Shown: positions 16,350 to 24,183, counted from the first letter of the stretch. The stretch is DNA of 64,000 nt from Pararhodobacter marinus (GCF_003122215.1 NZ_QEYD01000001.1:186001-250000), one strand, 5' to 3'. Notes: generated from the letters alone by a model not told the origin. Made by a program: numbers and translations.

Positions 16350-16990
16350 TGGTCTGCTCCGGCGGTAGTGACGAGGGTGCGGTCGCTGACGGCTTCGACG
16401 ATGCGCACCAGCGCCATGTAGATGGCGATCACGGCGGTGGCGATGGCCGGAACCAGCGACAGGGCATAGTTCCACCAAAGGGGATATTGCAGCAGGAAGG
16501 TGGTCGAGCGGCGCCGCGCGAGGGTGTTCATCCCGTCGTAGAGCTGGATCGCGATCAGCACCAGCGCAGCGGCGAACAGGATCTCGATCCCGGCCTGCAG
16601 CCAGCGGCGCGAGCGGTCGCTCATACCCGAGGTGAAGACATCGACCGTCGCGTGTCCGGCGGTGATCTGACACCAGCCCAGGAAGCAGAAGATCGAGAAC
16701 GCCATGCCGGCGACTACCAGTTCGTAATCCCCGTAGATCGGGCCGATACCGGCATCGAGCAGGCTTTGCGCCAGATCGGGCGCGGTGCCCTGCATCCAGG
16801 CGGAATGCAGGATATCCGACGCCTCGCGGCCGAGGATCGACAGGCAAATCATCAGCACCATGAGGCCCAGAACGATACCGCCGATGACGGCCATCAGCCA
16901 GGCGACTGCGTGGAAGACCTTGTGTATGGTTGTGAACATCGTTCCGTTCCCGTCAACGGCCGGTTGCTCCGGCGCTTGTCTGGGGTCCAT
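16346..16990 (-). CDS. dctQ: TRAP transporter small permease (DctQ)
   Basis: Up to 214 residues with four membrane segments, as expected for DctQ. The signature GWCQITAGHATVDVF lies between segments two and three. Two ATGs are possible. The ATG at 16990 adds a 17-residue polar extension; the ATG at 16939 (MFTTIHKV) gives a more typical N-terminus. Neither has a clear ribosome site, so the start is uncertain. The 3' end overlaps dctM by four bases, and dctP lies 40 bases upstream. Confidence 0.9.
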   Translation of the reverse strand: MDPRQAPEQPAVDGNGTMFTTIHKVFHAVAWLMAVIGGIVLGLMVLMICLSILGREASDILHSAWMQGTAPDLAQSLLDAGIGPIYGDYELVVAGMAFSIFCFLGWCQITAGHATVDVFTSGMSDRSRRWLQAGIEILFAAALVLIAIQLYDGMNTLARRRSTTFLLQYPLWWNYALSLVPAIATAVIAIYMALVRIVEAVSDRTLVTTAGADH

Positions 16991-17030
16991 GCCCCGCCCG
17001 GGCCTGCCGGGCGGGACGGGACAATGGGCG

Positions 17031-18071
17031 TTACTCGGCCGGCTGGTACGCGTCCATCAGTTCGCGCGCCTCGTCGATCAGAGCCTGACCGTCGATGCCC
17101 TGGCTTTCCATATCGGCGATCCAGGCGTCGTAGACCGGCTGCGCGGCTTCACGCCACTGGGCGACCTCGGCTTCGGGGATCGTGATGATGTTGTTGCCGC
17201 GATCGACCGCAAGCTGGCGGGCGGGGATATCCGAATCCGCCTGCGTGCCACCGGCAAAGACCGAGAAGTCGAGCCCCGAATTGGCGTCGATGATGGCGCG
17301 CAGGTCTTCGGGCATGTCCTCATACACGTCGCGGTTCATCGCCAGCGTGAAGGTCACGGTATAGGGATACGAGTTCTCGAACTCGGTGTGGTTCTCGACC
17401 AGCTCGGCCACGCGCAGCGCGGTCGTCACTTCCCACGGGATCACCGCGCCGTCGATCACGCCGCGCGACAGGCTTTCCGGGATCGCCGTGACCGGCATGC
17501 CGATCGGCTCGGCGCCGAGGATCTCCAGAAGCTGGCCGACCATGCGCGACGGGGTGCGCAGTTTCAGGCCCTGCATGTCCGAGATCTGCTCGACCGGGCG
17601 GTTGGTGTGCAGCACGCCCGGACCATGGACCCAGGTGCCGATCAGGTGCACGTCCTGATAATCGGTGTCGGCCATGTGCTCTTCGTACATCTGCCAGTAG
17701 GCCGCCGAGGCCGCGCGGGCATCCTCGACGAAGAACGGCAGTTCGAACACTTCCGAACGCGGGAAGCGGCCCGGCGTGAAGCCGTTCACGGTCCAGGCCA
17801 GATCGGTGATGCCGTCGAGCACCTGGTCCATCAGCTCGGGCGGGGTGCCGCCCAGCGCCATGGCCGGGAAGCGTTCGATGGCGATCCGGCCTTCGGATTG
17901 CTCTTCGATCCGGTCGGCCCAGACATCGAGCACCAGCGCGGGCACGTTGGCCTGCGGCGGCAGGAACTGGTGCAGGCGCAGGGTGACTTCCTGGGCCAGC
18001 GCGCTGCCCGCGACGGATGTCGACAGCGCAAGGGTCGCCAGAAGGCTGAGAGTTTTGGTCTTGGTGAACAT
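17031..18071 (-). CDS. dctP: TRAP transporter substrate-binding protein (DctP), paralogue 1
   Basis: 346 residues with a signal peptide (about 1-26, cut after ALA) and the DctP fold. It has the HQFLPPQANVPALVLDVWAD start, the GGTPPELMDQ segment, and the conserved NRDVYEDMPEDLRAIID helix region. GGAGG precedes the ATG. It binds the substrate in the periplasm and hands it to DctQM, whose genes follow. A second, closely similar DctP gene lies immediately upstream; both share long identical stretches such as FPR.EVFELPFFVEDARAAS and the C-terminal MESQGIDGQALIDEAREL. The substrate is probably a carboxylate, possibly aromatic given the neighbours. Confidence 0.92.
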   Translation of the reverse strand: MFTKTKTLSLLATLALSTSVAGSALAQEVTLRLHQFLPPQANVPALVLDVWADRIEEQSEGRIAIERFPAMALGGTPPELMDQVLDGITDLAWTVNGFTPGRFPRSEVFELPFFVEDARAASAAYWQMYEEHMADTDYQDVHLIGTWVHGPGVLHTNRPVEQISDMQGLKLRTPSRMVGQLLEILGAEPIGMPVTAIPESLSRGVIDGAVIPWEVTTALRVAELVENHTEFENSYPYTVTFTLAMNRDVYEDMPEDLRAIIDANSGLDFSVFAGGTQADSDIPARQLAVDRGNNIITIPEAEVAQWREAAQPVYDAWIADMESQGIDGQALIDEARELMDAYQPAE

Positions 18072-18176
18072 GGGATCCTCCCTCATGTCGGCATGGAAAA
18101 CTTGGGGCCGGGGGCGCGGCTTGCGGCCTTCCCCCGGCTTTGTTCTGGCATCAGGATCCGGAAATCCGGACGGGTC

Positions 18177-19214
18177 TCAGTGCGACGCCTCGTATTCGGC
18201 CATCAACTCGCGGGCCTCGTCGATCAGCGCCTGACCGTCGATGCCCTGGCTCTCCATATCGGCGACCCAGTTGGCATAGAGCGGCTCGACCACCTGACGC
18301 CATTCCTGCGCGTCCTCTTCCGAGACGGTGACGATGTTGTTGCCGCGATCGACCGCGATCTGGCGCGCCGGGCCATCGGCATCCGACTGAACGCCGCCCG
18401 CGAAGATCGAGAATTCCAGTCCCGAATTGTCGTCGATGACCTGCTGCAGGTCCTCGGGCAGCGAATCGTAGGTGTCCTGGTTCATCGCGAAGGAGAAGGT
18501 CAGCACATACAGCGCCGGGCCTTCGAACTCGGTGTGGTTGTCGACCAGTTCGGACACGCGCAGCGCGGTGGTGACTTCCCACGGGATCGTGGTGCCGTCG
18601 ATCACGCCGCGCGACAGCGCCTCGGGGACGCCCGAAACCGGCAGGCCAACGGCCTCGGCGCCGGTCAGTGCCAGCAGGTCGTTCACGCCGCGCGAACCGC
18701 CGCGGATCTTCATGCCCTGCAGGTCCGACGGGTGCTGAACCGGGGTGTTGGTGTGGAACATGCCAGGGCCATGGACCCACATGCCCAGCATGTGAACGCC
18801 GGCGAAATCGTCGCGCATATGCTCGTCATACATCTGCCACAGGGCCGACGACGCGGCGCGCGCATCTTCGACGAAGAACGGCAATTCGAACACCTCGGTA
18901 CGCGGGAAGCGACCGGGGGTGTAGCCGTTGACGGTCCAGATGATGTCGGCAACGCCGTCCATGGCCTGGTCCATCAGCTCGGGCGGGGTGCCGCCCAGCG
19001 CCATCGACGCATAGCGCTCGATCTCGATGCGACCGCCCGATGCCTCTTCGACATTGTCGGCCCAGACATCCAGCACGTCGCGGGGCACGTTGGCCTGCGG
19101 CGGCAGGAACTGGTGCATGCGCAGGGTGTATTCCTGCGCCGAGGCGGTTCCGGCCGTCAGGGCCAGAGCCGCGGCGGCGCCGAAGAGCCCGAGTGCCGAT
19201 CTCCGATTTTTCAT
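18177..19214 (-). CDS. TRAP transporter substrate-binding protein (DctP), paralogue 2
   Basis: 345 residues with signal peptide about 1-26 (cut after ASA). By eye it is roughly two-thirds identical to the DctP encoded just downstream, including the HQFLPPQANVP, MALGGTPPELMDQ and IPWEVTTALRV blocks. The ATG follows GGGAGGAG. It is a tandem duplication giving one permease pair two binding proteins. Differences cluster in the middle (MKIRGGSRGVNDLLALTGAE against LKLRTPSRMVGQLLEILGAE), where the ligand pocket lies, so the two may differ in specificity. It is the first gene of the transporter operon, and an AT-rich region with direct repeats precedes it. Confidence 0.92.
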   Translation of the reverse strand: MKNRRSALGLFGAAAALALTAGTASAQEYTLRMHQFLPPQANVPRDVLDVWADNVEEASGGRIEIERYASMALGGTPPELMDQAMDGVADIIWTVNGYTPGRFPRTEVFELPFFVEDARAASSALWQMYDEHMRDDFAGVHMLGMWVHGPGMFHTNTPVQHPSDLQGMKIRGGSRGVNDLLALTGAEAVGLPVSGVPEALSRGVIDGTTIPWEVTTALRVSELVDNHTEFEGPALYVLTFSFAMNQDTYDSLPEDLQQVIDDNSGLEFSIFAGGVQSDADGPARQIAVDRGNNIVTVSEEDAQEWRQVVEPLYANWVADMESQGIDGQALIDEARELMAEYEASH

Positions 19215-19246
19215 TGTGTCACTCCTCCCAAAAAAACACAAAGCTG

Positions 19247-19287
19247 GCATTATGTTGCAAGTGATGGCACATGTCGCATTATATTGC
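19247..19287. promoter_or_regulatory. Direct repeats and -10-like boxes upstream of the TRAP operon
   Basis: GCATTATGTTGC (19247-19258) and GCATTATATTGC (19276-19287) form a 12-base direct repeat with one mismatch, spaced 29 bases. On the minus strand the distal copy contains a perfect TATAAT and the proximal copy contains CATAAT. They are candidate promoter and regulator sites for the dctP-dctP-dctQ-dctM transcript. No good -35 is visible, which suggests an activator. Confidence 0.45.
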
Positions 19288-19453
19288 TAACATTATTTCG
19301 CCACAGCCCACACCAACTTTTCGTTGCGGTCGCAAGGTTCCACGCGGGCACTTTTTCCGCAAGTAAAATTTATCGACCGCTCGGTCACTCTTTGTCACCA
19401 CAACCGTTGTAGACTTGCTTCTCCGGCGCATCGCGGCGAAAAAACGCGCCCTG

Positions 19454-20098
19454 TCAGGACGCGTCGGGTTGCACGGACGGATGGGCCTTTGCAAAGGCCG
19501 GCAGCTTCTCGCATTCGGCATAGATGTCGCGCAGGCGCGGCATCGCCGACAGGTCGACCTTGAACCGGTTGGCCGAGAACATCTGCGGCACCAGGTAAAC
19601 TTCAGCCATGCCCGGCGCATCGCCAAAGGCGAAGCGGGTTTTCGGACGCTTCGCGAGCAGCGCCTCGCAGGTCGCCAGCCCGTCGCCGATCCAGCGCTGG
19701 CACCACGCCTCTTTGCCGTCCAGCTGCTGGCCGTAATTCTGCTCAAGGTACTGAAGCGTGCGCAGGTTCTGCAGCGGGTGGATCTCGCAGGCGATCACGG
19801 CGCAGAAGGCGCGCACGGCGGCGCGCTCGGCCGGATCCTGCGGCAGAAGCCGGGGCTCGGGGTGCGTTTCCTCCAGCCATTCCAGAATCGCCGGGCTTTG
19901 CGTCAGAACCAGCCCGTCCACTTCCAGCGTCGGCACCAGCCCCTGCGGGTTCAGCGCCTTGTAGGCCTCGGATTTCTGCTGACCGCCATCCTTCGTCAGG
20001 TGGACCGAGACGAATTCCGTCTCGACCCCCTTCAGGTTAAAGGCGATCCGGCAGCGATAGCTGCTTGAGGACCGGAAATATCCGTGAAAGCGCATCAT
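19454..20098 (-). CDS. nagL: Maleylpyruvate isomerase (zeta-class glutathione S-transferase fold)
   Basis: 214 residues of zeta-class GST fold. The N-terminal YFRSSSSYRCRIAFNLKG carries the serine motif that binds glutathione in maleylacetoacetate and maleylpyruvate isomerases. The LNPQGLVPTLEVDG and TQSPAILEWLEE segments follow. By family alone it could be MaiA. The operon with gentisate dioxygenase and a fumarylpyruvate hydrolase points to isomerisation of maleylpyruvate to fumarylpyruvate. The ATG overlaps the stop of nagK; a second ATG follows immediately. It is the last gene of the gentisate operon. Confidence 0.88.
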   Translation of the reverse strand: MMRFHGYFRSSSSYRCRIAFNLKGVETEFVSVHLTKDGGQQKSEAYKALNPQGLVPTLEVDGLVLTQSPAILEWLEETHPEPRLLPQDPAERAAVRAFCAVIACEIHPLQNLRTLQYLEQNYGQQLDGKEAWCQRWIGDGLATCEALLAKRPKTRFAFGDAPGMAEVYLVPQMFSANRFKVDLSAMPRLRDIYAECEKLPAFAKAHPSVQPDAS

Positions 20099-20790
20099 TC
20101 CGCCGCCCCGATGGTCAGCTCGATCGGCGCCAGCCCATCGATGCCGCCGGTGATGCGATCCCCCGCCACGACGGCGCCGACGCCTTCGGGCGTGCCGGTC
20201 ATGATCACGTCACCCGGCTGCAGGTGGTAGAACTTCGACAGATCGGCCACCACGTCCACGCAGTTGTGAATCAGCAGGTTCAGCGTCGAGGATTGCTTGC
20301 TTTCGCCGTTCACCTCCAGATGGATGCGCTGCTCGCCCACCTCGCCGAAATCCTCGGCCTTGGTCAGCTCGGCGAAGACCGCCGATTGCTCGACATCCTT
20401 GCCCAGATCCCAAGGCCGCTGTTTCGAGCGCGCGACCAGTTGCAGGTCGCGGCGCGTCATGTCCAGCGCGCAGCCATAGGCATAGATCGCCGCTGCCGCT
20501 TCGTCCTTGGACGCGCGGAACACCGGCTTGCCGATCACCAGCGCGAGCTCCATCTCGTAATGGTAATTCTCGGTGCCCGGCGGGTAGGGGATGGTCTGGC
20601 CCGACGCCAGCGTGTGCAGCGGGTTCTTGGTAAAGTAGAAGGGCGCCTCGCGGTCGACCTCGACCCCCATTTCAGCGGCATGGGCGGCATAGTTCCGACC
20701 GACGCAGAAGATGCGCATGACGGGATAGCCGGCGGACTCCCCTTTGACCGGAATGGTCGGGAAGTCGGGCGTCGGGAAAAGAGTTGTCAT
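20095..20790 (-). CDS. nagK: Fumarylpyruvate hydrolase (FAH family)
   Basis: 231 residues of FAH fold. It has IFCVGRNYAAHAAEMG near residues 27-42, the metal-binding glutamates in NYHYEMELALVIGK, and the C-terminal MTGTPEGVGAVVAGD block. It would cleave fumarylpyruvate to fumarate and pyruvate. The start overlaps the gentisate dioxygenase stop by four bases, and the end overlaps nagL, so all three genes are translationally coupled. Confidence 0.9.
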   Translation of the reverse strand: MTTLFPTPDFPTIPVKGESAGYPVMRIFCVGRNYAAHAAEMGVEVDREAPFYFTKNPLHTLASGQTIPYPPGTENYHYEMELALVIGKPVFRASKDEAAAAIYAYGCALDMTRRDLQLVARSKQRPWDLGKDVEQSAVFAELTKAEDFGEVGEQRIHLEVNGESKQSSTLNLLIHNCVDVVADLSKFYHLQPGDVIMTGTPEGVGAVVAGDRITGGIDGLAPIELTIGAAE

Positions 20791-21818
20791 CGGGCGCGTT
20801 CCTCGTAGTAACCCAGTTTGTCCTGCAGGGGGCGGTCGTGCACGCGGATGAGGAAGGCTTCCTCACCGGCCTGGTGGTCGATTTCGGCGAAGGGCGCCGC
20901 CGTGAACGTGTCCTTCGGACCCCAGGCGATTTCCTTGCCGTCGATGACCGTGGTTCCACTGCCCTTCACGACATGGAACGCGGACGAGCACGACCGGATC
21001 GGCGGATGATCCGCCTGCCCCTTGGCCAGCATCATCGCGGTAAAGCCCATCGTCGGCAACACGTCCATGCCGGTTTCCGGGTTGATGAAATCGACCTCGG
21101 CCACGCCGCCATCGCCATATTTCGCGATTTCGCGAAGCGCTTCCTCGGTGCGCGCCCAGGGGAAACGGGTCATCGGGTATTTCCGCGCGGTGTTGCGCGA
21201 CCGGCTGGGAACCAGCCCGGCCGAGCGGTACTCGACCAGCGAGGCATCGGGGCGGTTGCGCTGTGCCTGAAGCGGGCCTTCGGTGGCGTAAGACCCTTCG
21301 AGATAAACGAAAAGCGGCAGGTCGAGCGCATCGAGCCAGACCACGGGCTCGGTCCCTTCATGGCCGTGATCGTGCCAGTCGCCGCCCGGCGTGAGCACCA
21401 GGTCGCCGTCTTCCATCGGCAGTTTCTCACCATCGACCACGGTGTAGCCGCCCTTGCCCTCGACGATGATCCGCGTGGCAGAGGGCGTGTGGACATGGGC
21501 GGGGGCGGTTTCGCCGGGCAGCAACAGCTGCATGCCCAGATAGATCGACGCGGTCGCCTGCATCGCGCCATTGCCCCGGCCCGGATCGGACAGGACCAGC
21601 ACGCGACGCTCGGCTTTTTCGACCGGCGTCAGCTCGCCGGCGCGCAACAGCAGCGGGCGGACGTCGTCGTATTTCCAGAAACCCGTCCTGGTCTGCGGCT
21701 TGGGCTGTCCATGCGGCAGCACGTTGCGCATCATTGGCCACAGCGGCGCAACCCCGGCCTTTGCCATGGCGTCGCGGTAATCCTGCGGCAATTCCTCCAG
21801 TGTCCCCAGTTGGGTCAT
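20787..21818 (-). CDS. gtdA: Gentisate 1,2-dioxygenase
   Basis: 343 residues, a bicupin. The first cupin has the iron ligands His108 and His110 (AHVHTPS) and His149 (GGDWHDH). The second, degenerate cupin lies in the C-terminal third around the SCSSAFHVVKGSGTTVIDG region. Family segments RNVLPHGQPK and TGFWKYDDVRPLLLRAG are also present. It opens gentisate (2,5-dihydroxybenzoate) to maleylpyruvate with oxygen. It is the first gene of gtdA-nagK-nagL, transcribed from a TTGACA-17-CATACT promoter divergent from marR. No gentisate-forming hydroxylase is encoded in the window. Confidence 0.93.
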   Translation of the reverse strand: MTQLGTLEELPQDYRDAMAKAGVAPLWPMMRNVLPHGQPKPQTRTGFWKYDDVRPLLLRAGELTPVEKAERRVLVLSDPGRGNGAMQATASIYLGMQLLLPGETAPAHVHTPSATRIIVEGKGGYTVVDGEKLPMEDGDLVLTPGGDWHDHGHEGTEPVVWLDALDLPLFVYLEGSYATEGPLQAQRNRPDASLVEYRSAGLVPSRSRNTARKYPMTRFPWARTEEALREIAKYGDGGVAEVDFINPETGMDVLPTMGFTAMMLAKGQADHPPIRSCSSAFHVVKGSGTTVIDGKEIAWGPKDTFTAAPFAEIDHQAGEEAFLIRVHDRPLQDKLGYYEERAR

Positions 21819-21850
21819 GCGAGTCGCCTCCCTTTCGCATCGTTAAAGGT

Positions 21851-21879
21851 AGTATGCTTACAATACGTGTACTTGTCAA
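21851..21879 (-). promoter_or_regulatory. Promoter of the gentisate operon with MarR-operator-like repeat
   Basis: On the minus strand TTGACA (21874-21879), 17 bases, then CATACT (21851-21856). The inverted repeat GTAT-N7-ATAC (21852-21866) lies in the spacer and over the -10, well placed for repression by the divergent MarR protein. Confidence 0.7.
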
Positions 21880-21900
21880 ATCCTGCCTCTCGGATATTCT
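21873..21900 (+). promoter_or_regulatory. Promoter of the divergent marR gene
   Basis: TTGTCA (21873-21878), 16 bases, TATTCT (21895-21900). Its -35 overlaps the -35 of the gentisate promoter on the opposite strand. The -10 ends six bases before the marR ATG, and no ribosome site fits between, so the transcript may be leaderless. Confidence 0.55.
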
Positions 21901-21906
21901 TTCCCC

Positions 21907-22368
21907 ATGACGATCTTTCACAGGATGCCGGGCCACCTGATCCGGCGGCTCAACCAGATTGCCGTCTCGATCTTCCAGGACCGGATGCAGGGACTGGGGC
22001 TGGATCTGACGCCCGTCCAGTTCGCGGCGCTCGACGCGCTCAGCGACAATCCCGGTATCGACCAGGCCACGCTGGCCGGGATGATCGCGCATGACCGCGT
22101 GACGATCGGCGGCGTGGTCGACCGGCTTCAAACCAAGGGGCTCGTCACCCGCAGCGTGAACGAAAAGGATCGCCGCTCGCGCCGGCTTGTCCTGACCGAG
22201 GCGGGCGAGGCGATGCTTGCGCGCATCGTGCCCGTGGTCTCGGACCTGCAGGACGAGATCCTCTGCGGGTTGTCCGATGACGAGCGGGCCGCCTTCATTG
22301 CGCTGGCTTCCAAGGCGGCCGAGGCGGGCAATGACCGCAGCCGCGCGCCGCTCAAGATCCGCGCCTAA
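21907..22368 (+). CDS. MarR-family regulator of the gentisate operon
   Basis: 153 residues, a typical MarR winged helix. DQATLAGMIAHDRVTIGGVV forms the recognition region and NEKDRRSRRLVLT the wing. It is divergent from gtdA-nagK-nagL with 88 bases between them that hold overlapping promoters and a GTAT-N7-ATAC repeat. This arrangement is usual for MarR repressors released by an aromatic acid ligand, here perhaps gentisate or salicylate. The start may be leaderless. The 3' end overlaps the convergent ABC-F gene by four bases, the two stop codons sharing bases. Confidence 0.88.
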   Translation: MTIFHRMPGHLIRRLNQIAVSIFQDRMQGLGLDLTPVQFAALDALSDNPGIDQATLAGMIAHDRVTIGGVVDRLQTKGLVTRSVNEKDRRSRRLVLTEAGEAMLARIVPVVSDLQDEILCGLSDDERAAFIALASKAAEAGNDRSRAPLKIRA

Positions 22369-23939
22369 CCCAGCGCGATGCGCCGCGTCAGGCCCAGCGC
22401 GTCCAGGAAGCGCGCATCATGGCTGACGACCAGCATCGCGCCGTCATAGCCCGCCAGCGCCGATTCCAGCGCCTGCGTCGCCTCCAGATCCAGGTGATTC
22501 GTCGGCTCGTCGAGAATCAGCAGGCCGGGCGGCTGCGGCCCGCCCAGCGTGCAGGCCAGCCCCGCGCGCAGCCGCTGCCCCCCGCTGAGCGTGCCGACGA
22601 CCTTCAGCGCATCCTCGGCCCGGAACCGGAACCGTGCCAGCACCGCGCGACACCCCTGTTGGTCCGCCCCCGGATTGAGCCTCAGGAACGCGTCGACCAG
22701 CGTCTCGGCCGGATCGAGCAGGCTCACGGACTGATCCAGAAGCACCGGCGGCAAATGCCGCTCGACCCGACCGTCCAGCGGCGGCAGGGCGCCGGTGATC
22801 AGCGCAAGCAGCGTGGATTTCCCCGATCCGTTCGGCCCGGTCAGCGCCACCCGCTCGGGCCCGACAAGGGCAAGGCTGAAATCGCGGATCACCGGGTTTT
22901 CCGCATCGTACCCGCCCGTCACCCGCTCCAGCGTCAGCACGCGGCGGTCGTGCGCCAGCCCGCTGGGCGGCAAGTCCATCCGCACGGGTTCCACGATCTC
23001 GATCCGGCTGTCGGCGTCCCGCAACGCGGCCTCGGCCTCGGTCGCACGGGCCTCGCGCAGCCGGGCATTGGCGCCGCCGCTGGCCTCGGAGCGCTCTTTC
23101 GCCTTGTCCATCAGCATCTTCGACTGGCTTCCCGAAGCCCTGAGCCGCCGCCCCGCGCGGTCGCTGCGCGCCTTGCGCTCGGCTGCCTGCTGCGCCTGCC
23201 GTGCGATATCGGCCTGCTGCTTTTGCGCAATCGACCGCGCGTGATGCGCGGCGTCCCGCTCGATCTCCTTGCGTGCGGCGTAATCCGAATAGCCGCCGCC
23301 ATAGCGCTGCACCCCCAGAGAACTCAGCTCGACAATCTCGTCCATCCGGTCCAGCAATTCGCGGTCATGGCTGACCACGAGCGCCCCGCCCGGCCAGTCC
23401 CGCAGCATCTGCGCGACCGCCGCGCGTCCGTCGCGGTCCAGGTTGTTGGTGGGCTCGTCCAGCAACAGGAAATCGGGGGCGCCGAACATCGCCGCGGCCA
23501 GCGCCACACGGGTCGCCTGACCGCCGCTGAGATGGTCCAGCGTCGTCTGCGCCGTACAGGCGACGCCCGCACGCTCGAGCGCCGCGTCGATCCGTGCGCC
23601 CAGCGTCCAGTCCGCATGGGTCAGTTCGTCCAGCGTGGCCTCCCCTGCCTCGGCCCGCGCCAGCACCGCAAGCGAGTCGCGCGCGCCGAACAGATCGGCA
23701 ACGGTTTCGCCGGGATCGAAAACCTGCCTGAGCATTGCCACCCGCCCCGTTACGGCAATCTCGCCGCGCTGCGGGGTCAGCGCCCCGGCGATCAGGTGCA
23801 GCAGGGTCGATTTCCCGGTGCCGTTGCGGCCGACGATACCGGTGCGGCGCGGCCCGAATGACAGCGAAAGGTCGGTGAGAAGCGGCGTGCCGTCAGGCAG
23901 CGTCCAGAACAGGGAGGTCAGGGTAATCGTGGCAGGCAT
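22365..23939 (-). CDS. ABC-F family ATP-binding protein (ribosome-associated)
   Basis: 524 residues with two ATPase domains and no membrane segment, the ABC-F layout. Walker A motifs are GRNGTGKST (37-45) and, near residue 360, GPNGSGKST. Signatures are LSGGQ in both halves and LLLDEPTNNLD and LILDEPTNHLD at the Walker B sites. An arginine/alanine/glutamine-rich charged linker (about 215-285) separates the halves, as in proteins that enter the ribosomal E site. The ATG at 23939 is fixed by an in-frame TGA two codons upstream and has no ribosome site of its own. A 34-codon ORF with a good site overlaps its start. It could be a housekeeping translation factor or an antibiotic-protection protein. 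Confidence 0.9.
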   Translation of the reverse strand: MPATITLTSLFWTLPDGTPLLTDLSLSFGPRRTGIVGRNGTGKSTLLHLIAGALTPQRGEIAVTGRVAMLRQVFDPGETVADLFGARDSLAVLARAEAGEATLDELTHADWTLGARIDAALERAGVACTAQTTLDHLSGGQATRVALAAAMFGAPDFLLLDEPTNNLDRDGRAAVAQMLRDWPGGALVVSHDRELLDRMDEIVELSSLGVQRYGGGYSDYAARKEIERDAAHHARSIAQKQQADIARQAQQAAERKARSDRAGRRLRASGSQSKMLMDKAKERSEASGGANARLREARATEAEAALRDADSRIEIVEPVRMDLPPSGLAHDRRVLTLERVTGGYDAENPVIRDFSLALVGPERVALTGPNGSGKSTLLALITGALPPLDGRVERHLPPVLLDQSVSLLDPAETLVDAFLRLNPGADQQGCRAVLARFRFRAEDALKVVGTLSGGQRLRAGLACTLGGPQPPGLLILDEPTNHLDLEATQALESALAGYDGAMLVVSHDARFLDALGLTRRIALG

Positions 23940-23997
23940 GGGTCATCATCACTCGTTGCGGCGCGAAGGGCGTGCGGGCAGCGGGGATGAAATCCAT
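23893..23997 (-). CDS. Putative leader peptide (uORF) of the ABC-F gene
   Basis: A 34-residue ORF starting MDFIPAARTPFAPQ and ending PDLPVLDAA. Its ATG is preceded by AAGGAG at seven bases' distance (24005-24010). It lies about 20 bases after the likely transcription start and overlaps the first 47 bases of the ABC-F gene in another frame. ABC-F resistance genes elsewhere are often controlled by ribosome stalling on such leaders. Here the arrangement, the good site on the small ORF and the absence of one on the ABC-F start suggest the same kind of control. It could instead be a chance ORF. Confidence 0.55.
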   Translation of the reverse strand: MDFIPAARTPFAPQRVMMTHACHDYPDLPVLDAA

Positions 23998-24023
23998 GTC
24001 GGGGCTCCTTGTTCTGAGGGCTA

Positions 24024-24051
24024 CAGATAGGGACCGCGGCGGCGGGGTCAA
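24024..24051 (-). promoter_or_regulatory. Promoter of the leader-ABC-F transcript
   Basis: On the minus strand TTGACC (24046-24051), 16 bases, TATCTG (24024-24029). The predicted start would leave an untranslated lead of about 20 bases before the small leader ORF. Confidence 0.55.
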
Positions 24052-24124
24052 GGAGTTCCGCCCTCCCACCCGCGACACCGCTCGATCAGATCGCCCGATC
24101 CCGTGCCCGCGCAACAAAGTTGTC

Positions 24125-24183
24125 TTGACAGACTCGCGCAGGGCGGGCATCCCTAAATGAAACATGAATCATCGTTCATGTTT
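24125..24183 (+). promoter_or_regulatory. Promoter region and palindromic operator of the liv operon
   Basis: TTGACA at 24125-24130 is followed about 17-20 bases on by a weak -10 (CATCCC/TAAATG). The perfect inverted repeat AAACATGAA-N6-TTCATGTTT (24160-24183) covers the expected transcription start. It has the size of TetR/FadR-class operators and ends 17 bases before the first start codon. No regulator gene is adjacent. Confidence 0.55.
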
